Source: Climacium dendroides (lineage: Eukaryota > Streptophyta > Bryopsida > Hypnales > Climaciaceae). From it: DNA of 64,000 nt. The notes beneath the pieces were generated by a model. That model saw only the letters and a list, made by a program, of their open reading frames with translations, had not been told where the DNA came from and searched no databases. Position numbers and translations under genes: made by a program. The stretch's first letter is position 1; each line of letters starts with the position of its first letter. The DNA lies in NCBI GenBank assembly GCA_950106755.1, contig OX467083.1:18099029-18163028 (forward strand), read 5' to 3'. This document shows, piece after piece, positions 12,444-24,710 of the stretch.

Positions 12444-13510
12444 CCCTTGAAGGACCAAAGAGATCACTTTGGATTTTTTGAGAACTTGAATAGGCTCTAT
12501 TAACTTCATAATTGAAAATTTTGCATAAAACTTTTAGGACACATGCTAATCATCCTAATTTACTAGTGAAGTTTTAATTAAATTCATTCCAAAACAAAAG
12601 TTAGAAGGTGGTTTTTCAATTTCAATGTCAAATTGGAAAACTAAAAATATATATTTAAAAAATATGAATTAGTTTTTTTAGATCATACATTTAGATTGAT
12701 GCCTATTCAAAAGGATTTGAATTATTCAATTTCAAATAAAAAGGTGAAAGTTATGAGGAGTTTTATTTTGCATGCAATGAAGGCAAAAAAATATATAAAG
12801 TTGTTAGTTGAATTTGATTTTGAAAATTCTCAAATAAAAACAAAAGTCTAAAGGTTATCAATTGTTTATAGGAACATTTTCACCATTATAGGAAATTACA
12901 TTAAAACATCAATATTCCATTTGCCATTTTTAGACTACATAGTCTAAACTACAAAAATGCCATCTAGGATACGTACAAATTTCAAACCTCGAAATCTAAG
13001 CCATAAAAGTGCTAAAGTTTGTAGAATGGTGCTATTTTAACAAAATCCCCTATCATTGGTATTAACAATCCTCAATTTCTTGTAAAAGTTATTTGCAGTT
13101 CAGCTTTTTCTTTCAATTAGTATCGCCTTCCACTTTATAATTTTTTAAAGATGTATATGAAAGTTTTTTTGTTAAACTATTTACATGTATTTTCAATCTA
13201 TTTTTCAACATATGGCCTAAAACGCACAAATGTTCCCGAGAATGCATGTTATTTTTTAGAAATGTTGAAAGATGAAACTTTTGCTTTCTAAAAGGCTAGA
13301 ATTTTACTCCATCATGAAGTTTAGGCACATTGAATTTACAATTAGTGGGGATTTTGACTCAATTTCAATTTTGGAAGGATTTATTTATTTAGGATGGATC
13401 TTATAGTTGAATTGTTAAAAAATAAATATGGATGACAAATTTTAGCCTTGCTTTGGAGATGAGTATATTGAAGTAATTTCAAACATCTAAACATTAAAGA
13501 ACTTTAGGGG
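12444..13510. mobile_element. Decayed TTAA-type element, about 1.07 kb
   Basis: The left end TTAA-CCCTTGAAGGACCAAAG matches the end motif seen at 2045-2066 and near 53510. A candidate right end on the opposite strand, CCCCTAAAG, occurs at 13502-13510, but its flank reads TCAT instead of TTAA. The interior resembles that of the element at 1119-2062 in composition and in short blocks. The pairing of these two ends is tentative. Confidence 0.3.
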
Positions 13511-15042
13511 TCATTAGAAAAAAATAGGGCCTCTACAAGGCCACTCAAGCTAGACTAGTAGGACTTCTAAATAAAAACAATAATAATTTAAAAAAATATT
13601 ATTATTTTTTTGTTAGGAATTTTGGGGACATTGGTCTAAAGTCTAGCAACCATAAGCCCTATAAGGTTGTCTTTCCAAACAAGGTGACAAATACGACATC
13701 TAAGACGTCTAATAGACCTCTGTCTGTTTAATAAATTATCCCCCTTCCATTTACAATTTTGACATATTAAAGTCAAATTTGATTGGAGTATCAATATGCG
13801 TTCAACAATTATTATATTCTAAATTTATGGTTATAATTAAAGTGAGATTCCAAGTTGCCATACTAACAATCAAAGCCAAAATATCACGCATAATCAACAT
13901 TTTTAATGTAAAGCATGCGACCTCAGACTTCTATTAAACACCAAAACCCAATTTTTTGTTTGACAAGACAACATTGTGCCTTGTAGAGGCTCCAAATTTT
14001 TTCAAATGGCAAAATGGCAAAATCTCAAAAATTTAATACTTTTCCATATGCTTAAGTTTCCAAAACTTAAATGTCTCATTAATTTTGGCCCTCTATAACT
14101 TACTATTTCAATTTTAATGAATGTATAAAAATACAAGTATTGTAGACTGAGAAAGAGGAAATATGAAGGTTAAATTGAAATGATTTCATCATTGTTGAAT
14201 TGTAACAATAAATAACAAATATAGAAATTGTTTATTATTTTGTTAAAATTCAAAAATTGGAAACTTTAGAAATTGTTAATAATAAGATGCTTTTTTTTTT
14301 GTAGAAGTTACAATTTTTTCTTTTACCTCCAAAATCCCAAATGCCCAAATGACTTGTTTTTGGTCGTTGACCTTTTTTACCAGACTAAAATGATTTTTCT
14401 ATATAATTTGTTGAATTATCTTTTGATAATGGAAGAAATCAACGTGATTATTATTAGTGTAATTTACATTCAACACCAATATTGTTAAACTAGAAAAATT
14501 TCACTTAGCCAACTAGCCCAATTCTACAACTTTGGGCATTTTCAAGTTGTATATTCTCAAACACAAATCTATACAAATTCTAGTTTTAAAAGACTTTTTG
14601 AATTTTGAGAGTCCAAGACAAATAATTATGACAATTTTTGGTGCCCCAAATCATACCAATGTATGAAACCAATTAAGTATCCTCTATAAGAATCTTATTT
14701 CATGTCCTCAAGGTAACACTTGTTGGTGCAAAATGTTCTTCCTTTTGGTCCCAAAGACTAGAGTCAACCAAATTGACATATATACTCGAAATATTATCCA
14801 TTAGGCTTGCAGAATGTCCTTCCTTTTGGTCTTAGAACCAACAAAATTTACGATATATACTTGAATATTATACATTACACTAGCTTGAAATATAGATTGT
14901 TGACTACCTCCTTTCATGATGGTTTTCATGATGGTTTTAAGGGTAGCGTGATTATTCTTATCCATTTGCCACACCACTTAATCTAATGATGACTAGTTTA
15001 TCTAAACCACATCAGCTATAATTTTCTAATCGATTCCTATAT

Positions 15043-15106
15043 AGACGATAGTTGGAAAAATGATCCCAAGTGCTTCAAAGGATCGCTTTTCCAACTATCA
15101 TGTACA
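15043..15106. other. Short hairpin upstream of the TPD1-like gene
   Basis: An inverted pair built on GATAGTTGGAAAAATGATCC and GGATCGCTTTTCCAACTATC is separated by about 18 bases. It lies roughly 90 bases upstream of the proposed TATA box of the next gene. It could be a relic of a small element, a structured promoter feature or chance. I have no evidence that it is transcribed. Confidence 0.35.
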
Positions 15107-15195
15107 CTAGTGACCAAGGGCAGTAACGAAGACGGTTTCTCACATATATAGTGATTGAAGGCTCTTCTCCTCCAATCACAACCCTAGATCACTAG

Positions 15196-15202
15196 TATAA
15201 AG
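15196..15202 (+). promoter_or_regulatory. Probable TATA box of the TPD1-like gene
   Basis: TATAAAG lies in a GC-richer context just upstream of a pyrimidine-rich stretch typical of a transcription start. A likely 5' UTR exon would run from about 15230 to a donor at 15315 (CTG|GTATGT). The UTR intron would end at the acceptor TTTCCAG at 16169, 77 bases before the start codon. These sites were read by eye. Confidence 0.45.
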
Positions 15203-16246
15203 AGGCCCTAAGCACCCTCCCCTTGAAACAAAGAAGCCCTTTCATTTCCCTCTCCATTTTCCTCTTCCAGTGGTGACAGTCGTCGCTCTGCCTCCTTTGC
15301 CTCATCAACTCCTGGTATGTATGCATCCGCGGCATCTGTTGCTCTGTCTTCATTGCATTGTCTGCAAGTACGCGCTTCTCGTGCTTCTCAATCTAGCTAC
15401 GTATAGTAGTCAACCCAATTTCAAGTCCCCTCTCTGTGTAGTTTGCAATTGTTCTTCTGCATTTGTGCATTTCCTATTGTGAATCGTGTCTTTGGTTGGT
15501 TTGTAGCAGATTTGGGTAGATCTGTGGGGGTTCGTTAGGTGCGGTCCAGCAGCATACAATCTGATCGAGAGTCTAGAAAGAATTGAAGTTCAACTGGTTT
15601 TGTATCGTTTAATTCTTGCATTATGTAAATGCTCGGGAGTATGTCAAGCCTATCTAACTCCTTTTAATTTAAATTCCCATCCGATCGGTTTAAGAGTTGT
15701 TCGACCTTCACATGATTGATCGTGAACTTGCTTTTGAAAGTAAATCCCTTTCCCAATGCCCATCCGTTTGCTTGCCGTACTAGTGAAGGATCGGAGCTGG
15801 CTCCCCTAATTTAAGCGAACACAATTGCAGAGTTTCCCAAGTAGTTTCGTGTGTTTTTGTAAACCTAAATTTTCAGTTTTTGTTTGAAAATTCGATCTCT
15901 ACATGCTCGTGCAAATTAAAGCGGTGTTGATCTGTATCTCAATGTTGCGTTTTGCACTTTTCAAGTTAAGATCGTACTTATGTTCGGATTTGTCATAAAT
16001 CGTTTCAGTTTCCGAAAACGTACGCCTAGCTTGCATCCTGCCGATGTTGCCTCGTCAATTACTGAAAACCTAGCTAGCTGCAACCAGTTTGTGACACTGC
16101 ACTACTCTTGACAACAAGTTTCATTGATCACTGACCCTCCGTGTTCTGCCTGTTCTGTTCCATTTCCAGGTTGTAACTTAGACCAAGACAATTACAAGAC
16201 CTTACAATTGAGACCCAATCCACGCCTGCAAGATCGATCGAGTACC

Positions 16247-16720
16247 ATGGCGTCGCTCAAGCTCCTTGCAACTGTCCTCATGCTGCTCGGCATCCTCTCG
16301 TTCTCTGAGTCCGCTCGGCCAACCTTTGTTGAATCCGAATCATCTGCCATCGATCTAGCGTTGGCGAAGACCCCCGTCGTCGTTGGCCCTCAAGCCCTGA
16401 CTAACCCCTGCCACCCGCGAGACATCAACATCCAGCAGTACGAGGCCTCCGGCATGGGCGTTCCCGTCTGGCAAGTCCAGATCACGAACTTGTGCACCAA
16501 CCCCCTGTGCATAATCTCCGAAGTGATCGTGCAGTGCGGTGCATTTCACACGCCCACTCTGGTGAACCCCCACGTGTTCAGGCGCCTGGACGAGAAAGCC
16601 GGGACCTGTATTGTGAATGACGGGAAAAAGGTGGAGAATGCGAATACGGTGTCGTTTCAGTACAGTGAGATCATGAGGGAGCCACTGACGCTGAAATCGG
16701 CGAAGGTGACATGCTGGTGA
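16247..16720 (+). CDS. TPD1-like secreted cysteine-rich protein
   Basis: The product is a 157-aa single-exon protein. Residues 1-22 form a signal peptide (hydrophobic LLATVLMLLGILSF, cleavage near ESA), so it should be secreted. The mature part has six cysteines (55, 83, 88, 97, 121, 156). It carries the pattern of the TAPETUM DETERMINANT 1 family: VPVWQVQITNLC, a VQCGAF block, LVNPHVFRRL, a C-x-VNDGK block and a closing PLTLKSAKVTC. In flowering plants TPD1 is the ligand of the EMS1/EXS receptor kinase and sets tapetum fate in anthers; family members elsewhere are likely peptide or protein signals. The ATG at 16247 is preferred over upstream in-frame codons because the signal peptide starts there. 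An upstream intron probably sits in the 5' UTR (15315-16169). The receptor partner here is unknown. Confidence 0.85.
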   Translation: MASLKLLATVLMLLGILSFSESARPTFVESESSAIDLALAKTPVVVGPQALTNPCHPRDINIQQYEASGMGVPVWQVQITNLCTNPLCIISEVIVQCGAFHTPTLVNPHVFRRLDEKAGTCIVNDGKKVENANTVSFQYSEIMREPLTLKSAKVTCW

Positions 16721-16932
16721 TCGATCGAATGGAGACCAGTTCTGCATGGAGCTGCTTGGTAGCATCAATCTCGATCTCCAGCAGCTTGAAGATGTGTTGT
16801 ACATGCAGTGTACTGTATATATTGTCTTTTGGAAGCAGTTGCCAGTGGCTAATTTTTTGAAGAAGTTGCTCGCTAGCTTGGATTCACTACGTTAGCCAAT
16901 TGGCGGTGCATGCAAGCCAATGATCCTCCAAT

Positions 16933-16938
16933 AATAAA
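16933..16938 (+). terminator. Poly(A) signal of the TPD1-like gene
   Basis: A canonical AATAAA lies 213 bases after the stop codon, in a plausible 3' UTR. Confidence 0.5.
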
Positions 16939-16939
16939 G

Positions 16940-19846
16940 AACTGATTTGGATTGTATATCGTCGAGTCTTCTTTATCATCTGCATGCAGATACAGTATAA
17001 TCAGCAGTTGCTCAAAGCTGTTTAGAATTCATTTGCGTATGTGAAGCGCGCGTACGTATGTATGGTATGCCCGCATATTAATGAATGTCTCCAGCAGCTA
17101 GCATCGATGAATCTCTCCAGCAGCTTGTGCCATGTATTGTACATTGAAATTCGCTTTAGTTTTGCACTAGACAGTGACTAGCTTTTGAATAAGTTGGGCG
17201 ATCTCGTGAATGTATATATGTCATGGAGCTCTGTCCTCATGATTCTGTAATTTCTTTAAATTAAATGATTTCACCGTTTTCTTAAGTCTTGAAACTGTCG
17301 GAGAGGTTGTCGATCGGTTTCGAGGAATGGGAATGCAAAGAGATTGCGCTTTGCAAGGAATTGAGGTTGCTTTGTTAATTAAGCAGGAGACCTTTCGTGT
17401 TTTAGATTCCGGCCCGGACTCCTGCAACCCGGTATTCAGACAAAGCATTCAATTCTCGCTAGTATTTGCGAGGAAGCAAGTTCGATAGCAAAGGATTTAA
17501 ACGTCAATTTCGTTAAATTGGCGGTATTCCATGTGCCACAAACTGTGATAGATATCTTCAGAAAGGTCTAATTTCAAGTCAAGCCACAAAATATGATAGA
17601 TATTGATTTGGGGTTCAAGCTGTGAAAGTAATGGAATGTCACCAATTTAATGAAATTGATATTATTGGTAAGACAATTTCAATTCAACTGGCAAGTTTCC
17701 ATTTCTCAAAAGTGGTGTACACTAACAACTATTCCTTCTTTAGTAAGGATTGGAGAGGTACAAATTTAACTGAAGTACATATAGTTTGATCACTTTGATC
17801 CATAGTAATTGGCTTGGAGGTCATTGAAAGCAATGTTGTCCCAAACTCACATTGGGTGGGTCAAGGTCATAAGACATGTTCATTGGGCATTGGGTGGGTC
17901 GAGGTCACGAGACGTATTCATTGGGCAAATGGTTGCCCAAGGTCATAAGACATGTTCATTGGGCATTGGGTGGGTCGAGGTCACAAGATGTATTCATTGG
18001 GCAAATTAATTAGGCGGTCTAATTGAATGGTTGCCCAGTTTGTAACAACCTTGATTGAAAGTACCCCTAATTAAAGTGAAAAAAAATGTACTTTTGTTAA
18101 CCAATATTTCACTATTTTAGCACCTTTCAACATGCATAGTTTGAAACATAAATTTTGTATGTATTCAAGTTTTTAAAGCTTCAAAAGATGTGAAAGGATA
18201 TTTGGAGTTTGAATTAAATCAATTTAACAAAATTGAAAATAAAACAAACTCTTAAATTCTCTTTATTCCAAGTAGTGAAGTTCCATAAGAAAGTATGAAG
18301 AAATTACTTAGAATAAAGTAGACATTTTGATGTTAGATCACTTCATGATTTTATGATTATTTTGGATCAATGCTTGTTTTTGCAATGACACATTTTAGGA
18401 TAAGCTTCTTAGGATTTAGGAACCTTTCATATATAAACCTAACCCTATAGATGAAGATGAAATTTTTTAACCCTATCACTATCCTATCACCAAGGTAGTC
18501 CTCTAGAAAGGCATGTGTGACAAGATTTTTTGTCTTTGAATCTTTATGACTTAAAAATTTTGCACTACTAAGCTTGAAGTTAAATATTTTATGTTGAAAA
18601 ATTGAGTTTATATTCAAGGTTAGAAAATTCAAAAAACACACACTTAATTTTCATTCTTAAGAAAATTGTTATGTAGAAGTAGACATGAGAAAGAGACAAA
18701 AAAACTAAATTGTTAATGGCTCTAAGATGGAATTGAAATACACTAATTTCAATGGTGAGATTGTCTTAGAGAGAAAACTAAACTATAAGGAATTTTTTTT
18801 ACAATTGTTAAAATTGAATTAAAAAATCAATCCTATAAGACATAAGTTATTTTTTGAAGGAGATAGTATGAGTGCCCGAAAAACAAGAAGCTCTATTTTT
18901 CTACATCACTCCAAATGGAATGAATCAAAGATTATTTTCTATATAGATAAATTAAGAATTATGAAAAAAAACATTCAATAAATTTTATTTTTTCATTTTT
19001 TCTTTCATACTTGACCAAATTGCTTCTGGGACTTAGGGTGACATAATTTTTTGTTTCCATGCACCGATTGAAATAAAAATTATATTCTTGTAAAGCCAAT
19101 GTATTTTTGAATCACATAAGCTTGTCCCAAATCCCAAGTGCCTCCCAAGGGAACCTAGAACTTTAGGGATAAACAATCATTCAGGGATAAACAATCATTG
19201 ATTGGAAGTTATTTCAATCATTTTGAATTTTTTTAGGACAATGATTTGAGTTAAAAAATTAAAAAATTGGATTTGAAAATTGGGGTTTTGACATCATCTA
19301 GTGAAGTTACATGGACTCCTAAAATGTATTTCTAAAATATTCTAATATTTATCTTGCTTATATGCTCAATGTGCTCTTCTTCGATATCAACAATGGATCC
19401 TTACTCCATTTTCTTGAGATGGAATCAATGGGATGGAAGCTTGAAATTGGTCGAATTGGGTACATTTGAATGTGTTCTATTAATTTTCTACAAAAATCTT
19501 GAGATAAATTGGTTGTTCTATTCAACAGAAAAAATTTGGCTTTTCTGTAGGCTTGGAGGGCCATTCGACTTTCAGCCGAACTGCAAATCTATGGGATAAA
19601 AACTACTTTTATGGTTACTTTTATGGGTTAAAGGCTACTAAATGGCCTTCAGCATTGACGGGATAAAAATTCTTCTTTAAAACGCCACGTATCCAGAAAT
19701 TTACCGCAACAATTAAACACCGCCTTCACATGATTTCAAAGTCGATTGAAAAATCATTACACGACTCATTCGAACATCAAAAGACACATACCGACTGATC
19801 CGAATGCAAGCACGTCACTAAAAAGGCCCGACATACAATCAACTCT
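16940..19846. other. Intergenic DNA, mostly AT-rich; one short tandem repeat
   Basis: The stretch up to about 17.5 kb is less AT-rich and may contain downstream regulatory sequence of the TPD1-like gene, but no frame looks genuine. From 17.5 kb on it is AT-rich without recognisable coding sequence apart from the tandem repeat at 17865-18006. The left arm of the palindrome begins at 19847. Confidence 0.6.
17865..18006 (+). repeat. 76-bp tandem repeat, about two copies
   Basis: The unit starting GGTCATAAGACATGTTCATT at 17865 recurs at 17941 with few changes. Within each unit GGTCA, a TTCATTGGGCA block and GGGTGGGTC recur, so the 76-bp unit itself seems to derive from a shorter repeat. It is non-coding as far as I can tell. 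Confidence 0.7.
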
Positions 19847-22800
19847 AACCAAAGCCATTCACTCCACAAAAACATGATCCACAGAACAGAAGCCGTAAAA
19901 GAAACGAAAACAAACACGAACGTCAAAGGACACAGACCCGAGCGGTGTTCAGTCGGCTCTACAAACAACGCAGCACATCCATAAAACACATCGACCTCAA
20001 TAAATTAAAGGACTGCCCATCTTTGGCACTCCACTTTCGTCCCTTACAATGCAAAATTACGTAACGCCACCTCTCTCAATCGAACAGACAGCGCACGATG
20101 ACCCATTTGAGCCACCCTGGCCGTCGATCAGTTTCTCGAAGCTCACGAACAGCCAGACTCCATATAGCTGCACCAGTCTCACGTCTGCGTCGACCAACTA
20201 GTCTAACCGAATGCGAATCACCACCCAACCAAGGAAGAACCGTCCCATCACAAGGTCCGCCGTTCTCCCTGTGCCCCCAAGCCATAAGTCTGTACAGATT
20301 GTCCTCAAGAGCCACTTCGGGCGACGGGGCTTCCCACGTCGCCGGCTTCCTAAACGCTCAAATCTAACTCGGGGCTCCGGCAACGGGCTCTCCGATCGAG
20401 GAGTCATCTGCAGATTCCGAGATCCAGCGCTGATCGTTCTCGTCAACGACAGGCTTGGGCCGAATCTAAACGCCGCGACACATCGGAGGTCCAGCTACAC
20501 GCCAAGCCGAGACTCGCATTTGCAAATCCTCCATCGCAAAACCATGACTTCTACTCCGCCAATGCCTCCGCCCGCGGGTCCATCCAGCTCCACACCTTCA
20601 CCTCGCCGCTGCTGTCTCCCGAGAACACGAGGTAGTTAGGGCCCACTTGCAGGGCACGCACCTCTTCCCTCGAAAACAGCTGCCCACGTTCCGTAAACCT
20701 GAAACACAAAAAAAGGAACCAAACCTTTCCATTCAGATAAACCTCCCATCCCAAAGTAAACACCCCACAACAAACAAACCCATGCACGCCTCGCCACACT
20801 CGGCACTCAACACGGTCTCCTCAGGACGCAGACCAATCGCCCTACACAGCAAAGGAACTCCAAACCAAAAAGCCAACGACGCCTTCCTGAATCCAATGCA
20901 TGGAAAAAGAAAACGCCAGCCACAAGTATCAATCGGACACCCGAACGTACGTCGGTAGGTCGTAAAGCCGGACCGTGTTGTCGTTGTACGAGACCAGGAG
21001 CACCGGCTTGCCGGCCCTGTCCGTGCAACCGCACATCTTCAACGCACCTGCCAAAGTCACCTGCACACACACACACACACAAAAGGGTCGGCACACTCGT
21101 CACATGACACGACCAACCCCGACCAAAACAACAACAACAGGCCAAACAGAAGCCATGACGCACACAACCAGGACATCCAAGACCTACGCGGCAGCCAAAC
21201 CGCTTCAAACACTCACGCTGCGGGAATCCGCTGGACTCTCCTCCTCGGGATGCGAGAACGTCAGCTCCAGCTGACCCGACGCGTTCAACGCCCATATCTG
21301 CTCACACCCCAACCACACGGCCGTCAGCACATGTCAAACACACGCCTTGCTCGCAAACAAAAACACCGCACTCGCTCACTGCACACCGAATACCGCCGTT
21401 CCCAATGCCACTCCAGCATACTGCTACCCGAACCCGAACCCGAACCCGAACAAAACAACGCAACGAGACCCAAACTGACCTTCACGGTGCCGTCCAAAGA
21501 ACACGACAGAAGAAAAGAGTCCCAGCAAAGAAGATCCATCACCACGTTCGTGTGACCTTCCAGCGTCTGCACGCACTGCACGCTGGCCATCTCCCACACC
21601 TGAATATCAACATCACAAACGTCACAATCTTCTCCCAACTGCAGCCCTCCCACACCGCCACGCATCCCACAGCCCACGCCACAGCCAAACACTAAAAACA
21701 TGTACCTCCGTCAAGCAAAGAACCCATCCAACAACGACATCATCCACCACTCACCCGTATCGTCTGGTCCATAGAACCCGAGTACAGACGATTCCCGATC
21801 AGCATCAGAGTTACCACAGGGCCCGTGTGACCGCTCATGGACGCTAAGGGCTCGAACTGGTTCGTCGCGGGGCTAAACTGCCACACCAATATCGTACCAT
21901 CCTGGACACCCAAATCCAAATCAAGCAAACCAACAGTCAGAGCACGTGCGAAATGGCCATCCTCTCGAGCGCTCAACGAAAAAAAACCAATACCAAGTGC
22001 ATCACGCCACAACGATCACCCCTCCAAGACCCCTCCCTCAACCACTCAAAAAACCTCCTCCATTCAAACGCAACGAAGACCACACGCAGGGAACCCCCTT
22101 CCAAAGCAAGTATGGACTGCGCCCTCACACCTGAGTGCCCGCGAAAAGGATGCCCTCCTCCGTCACAGCAAGCGCGTGCACTTGACCAATCGGACCAGCT
22201 AAACTTTGCTGCTGCAACGTCGCCATGTGCCACACCTGCCACTCCCAGTCACGGAATCAGCTACCGAACTCCAGCACCGAATCCGAGGTTCCACTCGAAA
22301 CCCTAATCGACCGAATCCAAATCCACAAAGAGTGCCATCGTCCACACACAACCTAACTCTTGGCCCTAAGCAAAGCCCACCCTCCCATCCACCCGATCGT
22401 CGGAAAGGAACCGCAGCGATCGCCGAATTGGACATCCCAGAGTCGCATTCCAGAACGCGATCCAAACCAACGGAACGAAAAACGAAATTTTGAATCCACG
22501 CTCACCTTCACCTCGTTCGGAAGGCCCACGAACAGCCAACCGGATGCGCAAATCAAAGCGCCCACGTCCCCGCCCATGGCCGCCACATTCGTGCATTGCC
22601 CCGTCGCGCAGTCCCACACTCGCACCGACTCGTCCTGGCTGCCCGTGTACAGCTGCGTGTGGCCCTCCGGAAGAACGATCGCACGGATCGCCTTCTCGTG
22701 ACCCACCAGCATCGTCTTCATCTCCACGTCCGGGGCCGTCGTGTGCGCGTGCAGGAAGTTGCAGCTCTCGCCGCGGTTGCAATTGCCCTTCAGCCAGTAC

Positions 22801-23572
22801 GTGCACGGCTTCTGCTTCGGCGCGTGCGGCCTCGACTCGTGAACCCTAGCGTCCCTCTGGACCTGACCGCCACGGCTCCCGCCGCGCCTTCCCCAGCGAG
22901 CAGACGAGTTCCGCTGACGACCCTGACCTTGACCTTGCCCCTGCTGCTGGCTCCCGCTCGAGAATCCACCTCCTCCGGAGTAACCCCAGCCGCCCGCGGA
23001 CGCGTGCGCCTGGTTGATCTGCTCCCTCGCGTCCCGCACGCCCTCCCGCTCGTGGCGAGGGTCGTACGAGCTGTTCGCCCGCTTGCCATTCCCCGCGGAG
23101 CTGCCTCGCCCCGTCGTGCCCGCGCTCCCGGGGTGCAGCCACTGGCACTCCTCGCCCTTGTAGCACCGGCCCTCCTGCCAAAACCGACACACCTGCGAGC
23201 TCTGCGGGCGGCCCCCGCCTCCTCCGCTCCCCGCGCCCGCGGGATGTCCCGAGCGCGAGTAATTGCGCTTGCTGCCCACCCTCGCGTGCCCGTCGTCCAC
23301 CTCCATCCCCGCCATCGACGCCTCCTACCCTAATGCATGCCCCACGCTTGCACGACGAACATCGGCGCCCAACAACTGCAATTGGACGACGACGACGACG
23401 ACGACGACGGCACAATCTCTTGCGCTGTGGCCCCCGAAGTGAAGTCCCTGCTGTTGCCGGTGCTGAAACAGAAGAGTGGCAACAGAGGAGCCAGAAACCT
23501 CGCACAAGACAGAAGCGAGTCTCGTCGCAATCCAATTTAAGAGTACTGAATCAGTTCGAGGAAAACAGTACG
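19847..23572 (-). repeat. Left arm of a large palindrome (3,726 bp)
   Basis: Position x in this arm pairs with position 49511-x in the right arm, without any net insertion or deletion from end to end. The only differences I found by reading are single bases at 20045 (versus 29466) and 21986 (versus 27525). Even the (GAC)8 and the (CA)n microsatellites have the same length in both arms. The arm contains the whole ZFWD gene with all introns, about 250 bases of 5' leader and about 700 bases after the stop. Identity stops sharply at both ends. Confidence 0.95.
20551..23315 (-). CDS. ZFWD protein: two CCCH zinc fingers plus WD40 repeats, left palindrome copy
   Basis: The seven exons on the minus strand are 23315-22506, 22235-22131, 21901-21755, 21599-21480, 21297-21217, 21060-20951 and 20698-20551, all with GT..AG introns. 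The product is 506 aa. Two fingers of spacing C-x7-C-x5-C-x3-H lie at 43-61 and 171-189, separated by a Gly/Ser/Gln/Arg-rich disordered linker. From about residue 200 a WD40 propeller follows, with blade ends such as SVRVWD, TILVWQF, TIRVWEM, TVKIWAL and VKVWSW. This architecture and length match the plant ZFWD family, presumed RNA-binding scaffold proteins; the cellular role is not well defined. The coding sequence is extremely GC-rich. The predicted protein is identical to that of the right-arm copy. The gene is divergent from its twin across the spacer. Confidence 0.9.
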
Positions 23573-23792
23573 GCGGAGTGGGGGACAGCGTGTATGATGG
23601 CCAAGTGGAAATGACGATCCTCAACAGCGCGTGCGGCAGGGGAATGAGGAAGGCAATCCCATCACGTTTGCGTGGGGCCGACGCTTCAGGCTACCGGCGT
23701 AGCAGCAATCGAAATGTTTTGTCAATCGGAGAAGCTGCTAGCGAAGGCGAGGACACATCGATTTCGACCTTCGGACTTCTACCGGATCCTCT

Positions 23793-23804
23793 AAAACCCT
23801 AATC
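23793..23804 (-). promoter_or_regulatory. Telo-box-like motif in left ZFWD promoter
   Basis: The motif AAACCCTAAT (GATTAGGGTTT in the gene's sense) lies about 480 bases upstream of the start codon. A matching copy sits at 25728-25737 in the otherwise diverged promoter of the twin gene. AAACCCTAA motifs are common in plant promoters and leaders of growth and translation-related genes. Its retention in both diverged promoters hints at function, but this is inference. Confidence 0.35.
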
Positions 23805-23884
23805 GCAGTCTCACTAACACTTCAAGAGTCTACAAAAACGTGTTGTTGTGCCTTGTTCCATCCATAGCAATTCCATCCACCTCT

Positions 23885-23994
23885 GTTTCATCGGAGTCTC
23901 ACCCGTCGGAGTTTTATTCATCCTAGTTTCATCCAGAGGAGTTTCATTCATCGGAGTTTCGTCCGTCGGAGTTTTATTCATCGGAGTTCCGTGC
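23885..23994 (+). repeat. 15-bp-period tandem repeat (CATCGGAGTTTY-type)
   Basis: Seven to eight degenerate units of about 15 bases with the core CGGAGTTT follow one another. Because the period is a multiple of three, the + strand reads as an open run of (F/S)(I/V)GV-type pentapeptides. I consider this a by-product of the repeat rather than a gene. Confidence 0.6.
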
Positions 23995-24118
23995 TCTCTT
24001 TCCTTAAATCATTTTGCCCAGTTTTTTTAAATAATCTTGATTGGGTGAGAAGAACTGATCGACTCCACCCTCCTCATCTACGCTTTTTTGTGTGAAATTC
24101 CCTTGTTGCCATGTAAGG

Positions 24119-24300
24119 CAACAGGCTCAGGAATCCACCATTTCACCCTTAAAAGGATGAGCCAATCATCATGGAAATCAATTGTTTGGGTACCATGTGA
24201 ATTGTGACTTAAAAAAATGAAAAAGCATTCATTGGAAGACAACTGTTGTAGAAGACCTTTCCTTTTTACACAAAATTTGGAAGATGAATAGTTCTACTTC
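24119..24300 (+). repeat. Interspersed ~200-bp repeat (GAATAGTTGCA family)
   Basis: This copy has the family landmarks in order: ACCCTTAAAAGGATGAGCC, TGGAAATCA..TTTGGGTACC, GTGTGAATT, AAAAGCATTC, GTTGTAGAAGACCT and ATGAATAGTT. The clean TTAA flank has been lost. It lies in the palindrome spacer and so postdates or accompanies the inverted duplication on one side only. Confidence 0.5.
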
Positions 24301-24360
24301 TCTCCTACATGGAGAGATCACATCATTTAAGGCATTAGATGAGATTTCAGCCCTCTGGAG

Positions 24361-24513
24361 GGTTGTGAGTTCTCAGCAGTTCCCAAATTGCGAGAACTAC
24401 CTTGCAGAGGAGGTTGTGAGTTCTCAGCAGTTCCCAAATTGCGAGAACTACCTTGCAGAGGGGGCTGTGAGTTCTCAACAGTTCCCAAATTGCGAGAACT
24501 ACCTTGTAGAGGG
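24361..24513 (+). repeat. 51-bp tandem repeat, three copies
   Basis: The units start at 24361, 24412 and 24463, each reading GGTTGTGAGTTCTCAGCAG or a close variant. Because 51 is a multiple of three, the + frame encodes three near-identical 17-residue units (VSSQQFPNCENYL...) inside an 83-codon open frame (24284-24535). The minus strand is likewise open. No start context, splice signal or family match supports a protein. Confidence 0.85.
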
Positions 24514-24710
24514 CCACAGCAGTTCGTCGACATAGTTGAGAGACTGCCATGTCTGGAAAAATAATTTTTTTTTCAAAAAAATTGAAAAAAAATTTCAACT
24601 TTTTTCTTCATTTCAAGAATGTAACTTTTTTTTGAAGTTTTTTTTGAGAACAATCGTTCGCCAAAATCTGCGAGGGGACCAATGTTAGGAATGGGTTTGA
24701 CGGCCCTTCC

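Larger units (their letters stand above)
8980..15180. other. Intergenic DNA, AT-rich, with MITEs; no gene recognised
   Basis: The first few hundred bases are presumably the 3' UTR of the glycosyltransferase and include a short perfect hairpin near 9133-9156. Around 9640-9940 the motif TGCAAAA recurs irregularly. Between about 9950 and 10620 base composition is more balanced and several short frames are open on both strands, but none resembles a known family. Separately listed elements lie at 10713-11005, 11512-11797 and 12444-13510. From 13.5 to 15.0 kb I see only AT-rich DNA. Confidence 0.6.

Noticed and set aside
24284..24535. 83-codon frame with three 17-residue repeats
   Set aside because: The period of 51 keeps several frames open on both strands by arithmetic. 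No promoter, splice or family evidence supports a protein.
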